This document shows, in pieces, positions 53,381 to 61,531 of a DNA stretch of 64,000 nt. The position numbers and the translations under genes are program-made. The notes beneath the pieces are model-generated. The model did not search any database, had not been told where the DNA came from, and saw only the letters and a program-made list of their open reading frames with translations. Each line of letters opens with the position of its first letter. Positions within the stretch are counted from its first letter, which is position 1. The DNA comes from Agrobacterium tumefaciens (GTDB taxonomy: Bacteria > Pseudomonadota > Alphaproteobacteria > Rhizobiales > Rhizobiaceae), in NCBI GenBank assembly GCA_017744915.1, contig JAGIAH010000016.1:29129-93128 (forward strand), read 5' to 3'.

Positions 53381-53766
53381 TCGTCGTCGATACTTCTGTC
53401 TGGATAGACTGGTTTCAGAATAAATTCACGCCCCAAGGCAGGACGCTCAACGATATCGGCGATCTGAGCGACGTCATTATCGGCGACATCATTCTTCTCG
53501 AAATCCTGCAGGGCGAACCCAACGACAAACGGGCGGCAGCGATACATGACCGGTTAAAGCGTTTCGGTTTTGTCTCGATGCTGACGCCCGAACTTGCCGT
53601 GAAATCCGCCGCAAACTATCGGAAGCTTCGAAGCGTCGGGAAAACTGTGCGTAAGACGGCCGACCTCATCATCGGCACCTACTGTATCGAGCACGGGCAC
53701 AAGCTCCTGCAAAACGACCGGGACTTTCAGCCGATGGCCGATCATCTCGGTCTGCAATTCGCCTGA
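53377..53766 (+). CDS. vapC: VapC-type PIN-domain toxin
   Basis: A 129-residue PIN RNase. Acidic residues are intact: Asp5 in VVDTSVWIDWF, the Glu in LLEILQGEP, Asp in RKTADLIIGTYC and Asp in LLQNDRDFQPM. VapC toxins cut tRNA or rRNA; the target is not known here. It is translated from within vapB (4-bp overlap), giving coupled stoichiometry. Confidence 0.92.
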   Translation: MIVVDTSVWIDWFQNKFTPQGRTLNDIGDLSDVIIGDIILLEILQGEPNDKRAAAIHDRLKRFGFVSMLTPELAVKSAANYRKLRSVGKTVRKTADLIIGTYCIEHGHKLLQNDRDFQPMADHLGLQFA

Positions 53767-53769
53767 GCC

Positions 53770-54240
53770 TCAAACCACCTTCACCGTCCCTTCCACCCGA
53801 ACCGGAAAATTCACCGACCGTGCAATGAAGCACTTGTCATGCGCATCATGGTGCAACTCATCCGCCCGGGCAGGATCGCCTTTCGAGATGGTGATGACCG
53901 GTTTCAGCACCACTTCGCTGAATTGCCCCGCCCCGTCCTTCTCCATCACCAGCGTGCCTTCGGCATTGTCGACATAGTCTTCGACGATGATGCCGTTGAC
54001 CGAGCAGAAATGCAGGTACCAGAGCTTGTGGCAGGCCGAGAGTGAGGCGACCAGCATGTCTTCCGGGTTCCAGCGGGAGGGATCGCCGCGGAAGGCGGGG
54101 TCGGAGGAGCCGGCAATATCGGCCTTGCCCGCCGTGGAAATCGTGTAGTCGCGCTCATAATCGCGGTAACCCGAAGTACCCTTGCCACGATTGCCGGTCC
54201 ATTTCACCTGCACGGCGTAATGATGTTCCTGTCCTGCCAT
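53770..54240 (-). CDS. OsmC/Ohr-family peroxidase-like protein
   Basis: A 156-residue protein with the two conserved redox cysteines in SLSACHKLWYLHFC and DAHDKCFIARS. OsmC proteins reduce organic hydroperoxides. The sequence GNRGKGTSGYRDYERDYTIS fits the OsmC rather than the Ohr subgroup. It is convergent with vapC (3 bp apart). Confidence 0.92.
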   Translation of the reverse strand: MAGQEHHYAVQVKWTGNRGKGTSGYRDYERDYTISTAGKADIAGSSDPAFRGDPSRWNPEDMLVASLSACHKLWYLHFCSVNGIIVEDYVDNAEGTLVMEKDGAGQFSEVVLKPVITISKGDPARADELHHDAHDKCFIARSVNFPVRVEGTVKVV

Positions 54241-54304
54241 GTGATTATTCCTCCCTTAGAGTATTTTGTCGCATTTCCGGACGGAAAGCCGGAATCCACC
54301 TTTC

Positions 54305-55678
54305 CTAGAAATGCTCGCGTGTATCGCGCAGGTGGTCGAGCCCCTTGCGCAACGTCTCCATGATCTGGTCGACTTCCGACCGGCTGATGGTCAAAGCCGG
54401 CGAGGCCAGCATGCGGTCGCCGGTGGCGCGCATGACGAGGCCGTTTGCCAGGCAATGGTTGCGTACTGCGGTGCCGATATCGTCGGGTTTGGCGAAGCGC
54501 TTGCGGGTCGCCTTGTCCGCCGTCAGTTGCAGGCCGCCCATCAGGCCGACATTCACGGCCTCCCCCACCAGTTCATGGTCCGTCAGGCTTTTCCAGCCCT
54601 CCGAGAAATAGGGGCCGATATCGTCGCGCACCCGCTCCACCAGCCCTTCAGCTTCAATGATGCGGAGGTTTTCCAGCGCGGCAGCGGCGCAGACGGGATG
54701 GCCGGAATAGGTGAAACCGTGGTTGAAGTCACCAACCTCCGACAACATCACCTCCGCCACCCGGTCGGAGACGATGACGCCGCCGATCGGCAGATAACCG
54801 GAAGAAAGGCCCTTGGCGACGGGCGCCAGATCCGGCTCCACGCCAAAATGCTGATAACCGAACCATGAGCCGAGACGACCAAAACCGCAGATCACCTCAT
54901 CCGAGACGAGGAGGATATTGCGCGCCTTGCAGATGCGGGCGATTTCCGGCCAATAGGTTTCCGGCGGCACGATGACGCCGCCTGCCCCCTGAATGGGTTC
55001 GGCCACGAAGGCGGCAACGTTTTCTTCCCCGAGTTCATCGACCTTCGCCTCCAGTTCACGCGCCACCTTCAGGCCAAATTCGGCCGGTGAGAGATCGCCG
55101 CCCTCGGCATACCAATAGGGCTGGCCGATATGGGCCACACCCTCGATCGGCAGGTTGCCCTGCTCATGCATCCATTTCATGCCGCCGAGCGAGGCACCTG
55201 CCACCGTCGAGCCGTGATAACCGTTGCGCCTTGCGATCACCCTGGTTTTCGTCGGATGGCCAAGTGCCTTCCAGTAGACCCGCGCCATGCGGAACCAGGT
55301 GTCGGTGGCTTCCGAACCGGAATTGGTGAAGAACACATGGTTCATCTTCGGCCCGGCGCGCGAGGCGATCTTCTGCGCCAGAAGTGTCGCGGGCGGCGTG
55401 GTAGTGCCGAAAAAGGCATTGTAATAGGGCAACTCGTTCATCTGCCGCTGCACGACATCGGCGATCTCGCGGCGTCCGTAACCGATATTCACGCACCAGA
55501 GGCCGGCAAAGGCGTCGAGATATTTCTTGCCGGTGCTGTCATAGATGAACACCCCTTCGGCACGCTCGATAATGCGGGTGCCGGCGGCGTTCAGCTTGCC
55601 CATGTCGGAAAAGGGATGAAGGTGATGGGCGGCATCGATGGCGGCGAGATTGGACATCGGCTTGGAGACTTCATTCAT
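54305..55678 (-). CDS. Class III (omega) aminotransferase
   Basis: A 457-residue PLP enzyme of the class III group: NSGSEATDTWFRMAR, NGYHGSTVAGASLGGMKW, VSDEVICGFGRLGSWFG and the PLP lysine in DLAPVAKGLSSGYLPIGGV. It resembles beta-alanine/putrescine/taurine-type omega-transaminases. The substrate is not clear. ATG 55678 is chosen as the family start; MSNLAA a few codons later is an option. Confidence 0.9.
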   Translation of the reverse strand: MNEVSKPMSNLAAIDAAHHLHPFSDMGKLNAAGTRIIERAEGVFIYDSTGKKYLDAFAGLWCVNIGYGRREIADVVQRQMNELPYYNAFFGTTTPPATLLAQKIASRAGPKMNHVFFTNSGSEATDTWFRMARVYWKALGHPTKTRVIARRNGYHGSTVAGASLGGMKWMHEQGNLPIEGVAHIGQPYWYAEGGDLSPAEFGLKVARELEAKVDELGEENVAAFVAEPIQGAGGVIVPPETYWPEIARICKARNILLVSDEVICGFGRLGSWFGYQHFGVEPDLAPVAKGLSSGYLPIGGVIVSDRVAEVMLSEVGDFNHGFTYSGHPVCAAAALENLRIIEAEGLVERVRDDIGPYFSEGWKSLTDHELVGEAVNVGLMGGLQLTADKATRKRFAKPDDIGTAVRNHCLANGLVMRATGDRMLASPALTISRSEVDQIMETLRKGLDHLRDTREHF

Positions 55679-55802
55679 GACAGATCGCACTCCCATAAAG
55701 GCAACGGCGCTCACGCCACCGCGCCCGCCGAACATGGCCGGGCAGCTTCGATTTGGCAAGCTGGCGTTTTTTGGGGGGATATTGGACGAGCGGGTGCCCC
55801 TT

Positions 55803-55926
55803 GTTTCCTCTCCCCACCGGAGAGAAGGTGGCCCGAAGGGTCGGATGATGGGGCAACGGTAGAGATATTCGGCAACGTGCCCCCTCATCCCGCTGCCGCG
55901 GACTTCTCCCCGGCGGGGAAAAGAAA
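55803..55926. repeat. Rhizobial intergenic palindromic repeat, copy C (inverted)
   Basis: Same element as 3969-4090 and 11388-11509 but in the opposite orientation: the GAAGGTGGCCCGAAGGGTCG half comes first and the CCCCTCATCCCGCTGCCGCG half second. Confidence 0.85.
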
Positions 55927-55960
55927 CCAGCGGCAATCCCTCAATTCATAGGCGATTGCG

Positions 55961-56869
55961 CTATGCGAAGAATGCCCGCCCCACCAGCACCTTCAATTCA
56001 CCGGCATGAACCTTGAGCGCCACGTCCCGTTGCATCGGCAGCAATTCGCCATCGATGACGCAGCGCAGGTCATGGCGTTTCTTCGGAAAATGCAGTTCCA
56101 CGTCCGTCACGGTCATGGCCGTCACGGCGGCGTTTTCCTTCAGCCTGCCGCGCAAAATGTCGAAGGCGAGTTTTGCAACGCCCGAAGGGCGCAGCGGATC
56201 GGTGAGGTAAAAGCCGAGATGGCCGCCTGAGACGTTATCTGCCACCAGCAGCGAACTCTGCCCGAATTCGTTGTTGGAGACGGAAATGGCCGAGACCTTG
56301 CGGTGCTGTGTCCTGCCATTGACGGTATATTGCACCTCGAAGACCGGAGGATTGAGGATGACGCTGATGGCGGCGCGGATGCTCGCATTGATCTTGCCGA
56401 TACGCGAGGCGAAGGCGAGATTGTTGCGGTAGCGTACCATGCGCGAATGCAGGCCGGCGGAAAACTGGTGCACGAAGAGCCGGCCATTGGCGCTGGCGAT
56501 ATCGACGCTGGCAATCTCGCCATTCGCCAGCGTTTCCAGTGCCTGACGGATATCGAGCGGCAGTTTCAGCGAGCGGGCAAAGAGGTTCATGGTGCCGGCC
56601 GGAACGATGCCGAGCGCGATGCCGTGTTTCCAGGCAATGGCTGCCGCGGCGGAAATCGTGCCATCACCGCCGCCGGCAATGATGCCTTCAATGCCCGGCT
56701 CGTCGGCGGCGCGTTCCATTTCCTCGACAATGTCCTTGCCGGAGACCAGGCGGCAATCGATCGTATGGCCGGCGCGGGAAAAAACCTCGCGGGCCTGGTC
56801 GCAATAGGCGTCCATATCGGTGGTGCGGAATGTGCCACCGTCGCGATTGAAAATTGCAATGAGCTTCAT
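55961..56869 (-). CDS. Diacylglycerol/lipid kinase family protein
   Basis: A 302-residue protein with the DAGK catalytic nucleotide loop AGGGDGTISAAAAIAWKHGI then IPAGTMNLFARSLKLPLD-type sequence (here GIVPAGTMNLFARSL). Members phosphorylate diacylglycerol or sphingoid-like lipids. The C-terminal part (about 135-300) is the beta-sandwich domain of YegS-like kinases. Confidence 0.88.
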   Translation of the reverse strand: MKLIAIFNRDGGTFRTTDMDAYCDQAREVFSRAGHTIDCRLVSGKDIVEEMERAADEPGIEGIIAGGGDGTISAAAAIAWKHGIALGIVPAGTMNLFARSLKLPLDIRQALETLANGEIASVDIASANGRLFVHQFSAGLHSRMVRYRNNLAFASRIGKINASIRAAISVILNPPVFEVQYTVNGRTQHRKVSAISVSNNEFGQSSLLVADNVSGGHLGFYLTDPLRPSGVAKLAFDILRGRLKENAAVTAMTVTDVELHFPKKRHDLRCVIDGELLPMQRDVALKVHAGELKVLVGRAFFA

Positions 56870-57044
56870 GTTTTCGAACCCGGTCCCGTAACATTCGCGG
56901 CCGCGCGTAAATGCCTGGCCTCAATATAGAGTTCCGAACACCATCGCGTGAAGATCGTCTTTTGCCGAGAATCGCTCTACCGCAACGCATCATTTCATGT
57001 TAGGGATCACTTAAGGTCATTTTCATGACCGCGCATCTCCAGTC

Positions 57045-57081
57045 AGGGCAGACCGCTCCCATACGGTCTTGCCCTTTTTTC
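57045..57081 (+). other. Terminator-like hairpin in the MFS leader
   Basis: Stem AGGGCAGACCG / CGGTCTTGCCCT with one bulge and an 8-base loop, followed by TTTTTTCTG. No gene on this strand lies upstream within 850 bp, so it would end a short leader RNA or a small RNA, or act as an attenuator for the MFS gene at 57111. Confidence 0.6.
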
Positions 57082-57110
57082 TGTGGGCCCTTCCCGCTTC
57101 TCAGGTCACG

Positions 57111-58355
57111 ATGAGCCAGTCGAATATTTCAGAAGCCCGCCTCGGCGCGGAGAATGAAACCGTTTACACGGCCGCGCCGGCCATGGCGCTGTCGCCGCTT
57201 GCCATCGCGCTGATCGAGCTTGCGCTTGCCGCCGGCGGCTTCGGCATCGGCACCGGTGAATTCGCCATCATGGGCCTGCTTCCGGATGTCGCCACCACCT
57301 ATGGCGTCACCGTTCCGCAGGCGGGTTATGTCATCACGGCCTATGCGCTGGGTGTCGTCATCGGCGCGCCGATCATCGCCATCCTGGCTGCACGCATGAC
57401 ACGCCGCGCGCTGCTTCTTGGCCTGATGGGCCTTTTTGCAGCCGGCAATATCCTGAGCGCGCTTGCGCCGGATTTCCTGAGCTTTACCCTGCTGCGTTTC
57501 ATCACCGGCCTGCCGCATGGCGCCTATTTCGGCGTTGCGGCACTGGTGGCCGCCTCCATGGCGCCCATCCACAAGCGTGCCCGCGCCGTTGGCCGCGTCA
57601 TGCTCGGCCTCACCATCGCCACCCTGCTCGGCACACCACTTGCCACCTTCTTCGGCCAGCTCATGTCCTGGCGCGCGGCCTTCATGCTGGTCGGCGGCAT
57701 CGGGCTTTTGACTGTCGCCCTGCTCTGGCTGTTCCAGCCGCGTGACAAGGTGGAGGAAGGTGCAAGCGTCTGGCGTGAACTCGGCGCTTTCCGGCGCGTA
57801 CAGGTGTGGCTGACGCTCGCCATCGCGTCTGTCGGTTTCGGCGGCATGTTCTCGGTCTTCAGTTATATCGCCAAGACAACGACGGATGTCGCGATGATGC
57901 CGGTTTCCACCGTCTCCATGGTGCTGGCGCTGTTCGGCATCGGCATGAATGTCGGCAATGTGGTCGGCTCGCGTCTCGCCGATATCTCGCTCAATGGCAC
58001 GATTGGCGGCATGCTGGCCTTCAACGTACTTGTCATGGCGGTGTTCGGCATGACGGCGGACAATCCATTCATGCTGTGCCTCTGCGTGTTCCTGATCGGC
58101 TGCGGTTTCGCCGCCTGCCCGGCCGTGCAGACCCGGCTGATGGATGTGGCACAGGATGCGCAAACGCTGGCGGCCGCCTCCAACCATTCCGCCTTCAACA
58201 TTGCCAATGCGCTCGGCGCCTGGCTTGGCGGCCTCGTCATCGCCATGGGTTTTGGTTACGCCTCGACCGGTTATGTCGGCGCGGTCCTCTCCCTTCTCGG
58301 GCTTGGCGTTTTCCTCGTTTCCGTCACCGTCGAACGGCGTGCGAAAGCCGGCTGA
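57111..58355 (+). CDS. MFS exporter (DHA1/AraJ-YdhP-like)
   Basis: A 414-residue carrier with about 12 helices and landmarks EFAIMGLLPDVATTYGVTVP, AARMTRRALLLGLMG (loop 2-3) and TGLPHGAYFGVAALVAASMA, typical of the AraJ/YdhP/PbuE drug- and sugar-efflux group. ATG 57111 gives the usual length after removing an unconserved extension. Confidence 0.88.
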   Translation: MSQSNISEARLGAENETVYTAAPAMALSPLAIALIELALAAGGFGIGTGEFAIMGLLPDVATTYGVTVPQAGYVITAYALGVVIGAPIIAILAARMTRRALLLGLMGLFAAGNILSALAPDFLSFTLLRFITGLPHGAYFGVAALVAASMAPIHKRARAVGRVMLGLTIATLLGTPLATFFGQLMSWRAAFMLVGGIGLLTVALLWLFQPRDKVEEGASVWRELGAFRRVQVWLTLAIASVGFGGMFSVFSYIAKTTTDVAMMPVSTVSMVLALFGIGMNVGNVVGSRLADISLNGTIGGMLAFNVLVMAVFGMTADNPFMLCLCVFLIGCGFAACPAVQTRLMDVAQDAQTLAAASNHSAFNIANALGAWLGGLVIAMGFGYASTGYVGAVLSLLGLGVFLVSVTVERRAKAG

Positions 58356-58576
58356 AAGCCGGTTTTTCAGCGGTCAGAATGCCCTTTCCGGCGCCCGCTC
58401 AAAACCTTACGGAAATTTCACAATCGGCTCGCTTGACTCTTTTTCGTTTCAGGCGCAACACGGCGTTACGCACCGGCCGTGACCCGGCACAGTGCGGATT
58501 TCAACGGAGCATCATTAGATGTCTAGCGACAGTAGTAGTCGATTGCCTTTGCCGAAAGCGGCGAACGGGAACTGAT

Positions 58577-58641
58577 CCGACCTCTGTCGGCTCACCACCG
58601 CGTTCGTCGTAATCGGCGAATCGACGGAAAGGTGAGCAATC
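58577..58641 (+). promoter_or_regulatory. Structured leader of mgtE, possible Mg2+ or other regulation
   Basis: The bases just before the mgtE start can fold in two exclusive ways: hairpin CCGAC-CTCT-GTCGG (58577-58590), or a longer helix pairing GCTCACC (58590-58596) with GGTGAGC (58631-58637), which covers the mgtE ribosome site. They share base 58590. No named riboswitch class is matched. Confidence 0.45.
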
Positions 58642-60015
58642 ATGAACTTCCACACTCTCTCCCAGAGAGCCAGCAAGGCCGCACGTCTTCTCCGCAGCGG
58701 AAATGCCGGTTCCACCACCATTGCAGAACGTGTCGAGCACCTCAACACGCTTGATACCGACGCAGCCGTAGCAGCACTGCTTGCCATGCCGCAGGCAAAG
58801 GCCGTTGCCATTCTCGACCGGCCGGAGCTGCATGACGCAGCAGCCATCATTGCCGGCATTCCGCTGGAACAGGCCGCCCGCTTCGTCAACCTGATGTCCG
58901 ACGACCGCGTCGCCGACGTCATGGCCGACATGGAAGAAGAGCCCCGCGCCAAGCTGTTTGCCCGGCTGGACCGCACGACCGCGCTCTCCATCCAGCACCT
59001 CATGGGCTATCCGCCGCGCACGGCCGGCTCGATCATGACCACGGAATTCGTCAGCGTGCCCGACAGCTGGACGGTGGAACAGACCCTTTCGCACATCCGC
59101 GTCGTCGAGCGGTCGCGTGAAACGGTCTATGCCATCTATGTGCTGGCGCAGGACGGGACGCTCACCACGGTCGTGACGTTGCGTCGCCTGCTGACCGGCG
59201 AGCCCGGCGCTTCCATCCTCTCCGTCGCCTCGAAGGAAGGCATTGCCTATGCGAGCCCGCTGATGTCGCAGGAAGATGTGGCCCGGCTGATCCGCAAGCA
59301 CGACCTTCTGGCGCTTCCCGTCGTTGATGACCACTCGCATATTCTCGGCATCGTCACCGTTGACGACGTGATCGACACCATGATCGCCGACACCACGGAA
59401 GATGCCCACAAGTTCGGTGGTATGGAAGCGCTCGGCAAGCCCTATATGACGATCGGCTTTCCGGACATGATCCGCAAGCGCGCCGGCTGGCTCGCAGCAC
59501 TGTTCCTCGGTGAAATGTTGACGGCCAGCGCCATGCAGCATTTCGAGGGCGAGCTGGAAAAGGCCGTGGTGCTGACGTTGTTCATTCCGCTCATCATGTC
59601 GTCGGGCGGTAACTCCGGTTCGCAGGCCACCTCGCTCATCATCCGGGCGCTGGCGCTCGGCGAGCTGAAGCTTTCGGACTGGTGGCGGGTGCTGCTGCGG
59701 GAAATCCCGACGGGCCTGACGCTCGGCTGCATTCTCGGTGCCATCGGCTTCCTGCGTCTCAGCCTCTGGCAGCAGGCCGGTTTCTACGATTACGGCGAAC
59801 ATTGGCTGCTGGTCGGTGCCACCGTCTTTGCGGCACTTGTCGGCATCGTGACCTTCGGTTCGCTCGCTGGTTCCATGCTGCCCTTTATCCTGCAGCGCCT
59901 GCGGCTCGACCCCGCCAGCGCCTCTGCCCCCTTCGTCGCCACGCTGGTGGATGTCAGCGGCCTCGTCATCTACTTCTCGGTGGCGCTGGTTATCCTCAGC
60001 GGCACGTTGCTCTAA
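58642..60015 (+). CDS. mgtE: Magnesium transporter MgtE
   Basis: A 457-residue channel with a cytoplasmic N domain (about 15-135), two CBS domains (MTTEFVSVPDSWTVEQTLSH and YASPLMSQEDVARLIRKHDL) and a C-terminal five-helix membrane domain with NSGSQATSLIIRALALGEL. It imports Mg2+ and is gated by internal Mg2+ at the CBS domains. A strong terminator follows. Confidence 0.95.
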   Translation: MNFHTLSQRASKAARLLRSGNAGSTTIAERVEHLNTLDTDAAVAALLAMPQAKAVAILDRPELHDAAAIIAGIPLEQAARFVNLMSDDRVADVMADMEEEPRAKLFARLDRTTALSIQHLMGYPPRTAGSIMTTEFVSVPDSWTVEQTLSHIRVVERSRETVYAIYVLAQDGTLTTVVTLRRLLTGEPGASILSVASKEGIAYASPLMSQEDVARLIRKHDLLALPVVDDHSHILGIVTVDDVIDTMIADTTEDAHKFGGMEALGKPYMTIGFPDMIRKRAGWLAALFLGEMLTASAMQHFEGELEKAVVLTLFIPLIMSSGGNSGSQATSLIIRALALGELKLSDWWRVLLREIPTGLTLGCILGAIGFLRLSLWQQAGFYDYGEHWLLVGATVFAALVGIVTFGSLAGSMLPFILQRLRLDPASASAPFVATLVDVSGLVIYFSVALVILSGTLL

Positions 60016-60021
60016 AGACAA

Positions 60022-60050
60022 AAGGCCCGCTCGAAAGAGCGGGCCTTTTC
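60022..60050 (+). terminator. Rho-independent terminator after mgtE
   Basis: Perfect 11-bp stem AAGGCCCGCTC / GAGCGGGCCTT with GAAA tetraloop, followed by TTC. The A-rich left flank also gives a T tract on the minus strand, so it may serve uppP too. Confidence 0.92.
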
Positions 60051-60080
60051 ATTTGCTGCGGAAAACCCAAGGGCCTCTCC

Positions 60081-60917
60081 TTAGCCACCTGCATTGATGA
60101 CGCCCGTTCCCAGAAGCGCGAGCAGGATGAAGCCGATGACCACGCGGTACCAGACGAAGGGCATGTAGCTCTTGGTCGAAACCAGCTTCAGGAAAACGAC
60201 GATCACGGCGTAACCCACCACAAAGGCGATGAGCGTTGCGAGCCCCGTGGGCCCCCAGCCGACCGGGTTGTCCTCACCGATGCTCTTGAAGAGCTGGTAG
60301 AAGCCGGAGCCGAAGACGGCGGGAACGGCGAGCAGGAAGGAATAACGCGCCGCCGCCTCGCGGGTATAGCCTAAGAGCAGGCCGGCGCTGATGGTGCCGC
60401 CGGAACGCGAGACGCCGGGGATAAGCGCCATGGCCTGCGCAAAACCGAACAGGATGCCGTCGCGCCAGATCAGCTGGTTCAGCTTGTAACGTTTTTCACC
60501 GATCCTGTCGGCAATGCCAAGGACGATACCGAAGACGATCAGCATCACGGCGGTGATATAGAGGTTGCGCAGCGAATGTTCGATGGCATCCTTGAAGAAC
60601 AGCCCGAGAAACACAATCGGCACCGAACCGACGATGATGAGCCAGCCGAGCCGGGCATCGGCCTTGTTATACTCGCCAAGGCGAAGGTTCTGCCTGAGCC
60701 AGGCGGCCGCAATCCGCATGATGTCGGACCAGAAATAGACCAGCACCGCCGCTTCCGTGCCAATCTGCGTGATTGCAGTAAAGGCGGCACCCGGATCCGC
60801 GCCGGAGGGCAGGAACTCCCCGGCAATCCGCAGATGCGCGCTTGAAGAAATCGGAAGAAATTCCGTAAGTCCTTGCAAAAGGCCGAGAAATGCGGCCTCC
60901 AACCAACCGATGCTCAT
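60081..60917 (-). CDS. uppP: Undecaprenyl-diphosphatase
   Basis: A 278-residue inner-membrane enzyme (BacA/UppP) that recycles the lipid carrier for cell-wall synthesis. Family signatures are clear: LQGLTEFLPISSSAHL at the start and MALIPGVSRSGGTISAGLLL. ATG 60917 gives the normal length. Confidence 0.95.
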   Translation of the reverse strand: MSIGWLEAAFLGLLQGLTEFLPISSSAHLRIAGEFLPSGADPGAAFTAITQIGTEAAVLVYFWSDIMRIAAAWLRQNLRLGEYNKADARLGWLIIVGSVPIVFLGLFFKDAIEHSLRNLYITAVMLIVFGIVLGIADRIGEKRYKLNQLIWRDGILFGFAQAMALIPGVSRSGGTISAGLLLGYTREAAARYSFLLAVPAVFGSGFYQLFKSIGEDNPVGWGPTGLATLIAFVVGYAVIVVFLKLVSTKSYMPFVWYRVVIGFILLALLGTGVINAGG

Positions 60918-61037
60918 ATGTCTTGATGTCCCTGCTGCGAATCGAGATGGCAGCATTATGCATCAATCGGGGCAAATACATGTTGCATCGCACCATGAAA
61001 AAGCCGCGTTGCGGGGCGTGCTTTTACCCGTGATTTT

Positions 61038-61427
61038 TCAGGCGGCCTTTTCCGTCGCTTCGGGAAGCTGGGTATATTTCGCGCCGTTCTTGCACACGAC
61101 ATGGGCGTCGCCCCAGCTTTTCAGCGCAGAAATCACCGGCCGCATCGTCTCGCCAAGCGGCGTCAGCGCATAATCCACCCGCGGCGGCACCACCGGGAAG
61201 ACGGTGCGCGAAATCAGGCCTGCCTCTTCCAGTTCCCGTAGCTGCTTGGTCAGCATGCGCTGGGTGACGCTTGGGATGTGGCGGCGCAATTCGTTGAAGC
61301 GCAGCGTGCCCTCATTAATGAGGTGATAAAGGATCACGCCTTTCCATTTGCCGTCGAGAAAGCTCAGGGTCGATTCCACCGGGCAGCCGGGAAAATTGCC
61401 GGTGAGCTTGGCGCGCGGTCGCGACAT
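61038..61427 (-). CDS. HxlR-family transcriptional regulator
   Basis: A 129-residue winged-helix regulator with the HxlR pattern CPVESTLSFLDGKWKGVILY (Cys15), then LRFNELRRHIPSVTQRML. HxlR members such as YodB and QorR use an N-terminal Cys to sense quinones or disulfide stress. It is divergent from a quinone-oxidoreductase-like gene, the classical arrangement for such a sensor. Confidence 0.92.
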   Translation of the reverse strand: MSRPRAKLTGNFPGCPVESTLSFLDGKWKGVILYHLINEGTLRFNELRRHIPSVTQRMLTKQLRELEEAGLISRTVFPVVPPRVDYALTPLGETMRPVISALKSWGDAHVVCKNGAKYTQLPEATEKAA

Positions 61428-61444
61428 CTACAGTATCCTTTTTG

Positions 61445-61494
61445 TATGTATCGTCAAAAAATGTGCATTCTTGCGATCGATGTTCATATGTATC
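61445..61494. promoter_or_regulatory. Direct repeats in the HxlR/oxidoreductase promoter
   Basis: Direct repeat TATGTATC at 61445-61452 and 61487-61494, 42 bp apart (about four helical turns), between two divergent starts. These are the best candidates for the HxlR operator. Confidence 0.5.
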
Positions 61495-61531
61495 AAGTAA
61501 GAGGCACGCGAACAAGCAAAGGAGACTGTTC

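Noticed and set aside
57129..58187. 352-residue open frame antisense to the MFS gene
   Set aside because: Shadow of a membrane-protein gene with typical His/Gly/Arg-rich composition.
58501..60021. 506-residue open frame antisense to mgtE
   Set aside because: Shadow of mgtE; no domain and no ribosome site.
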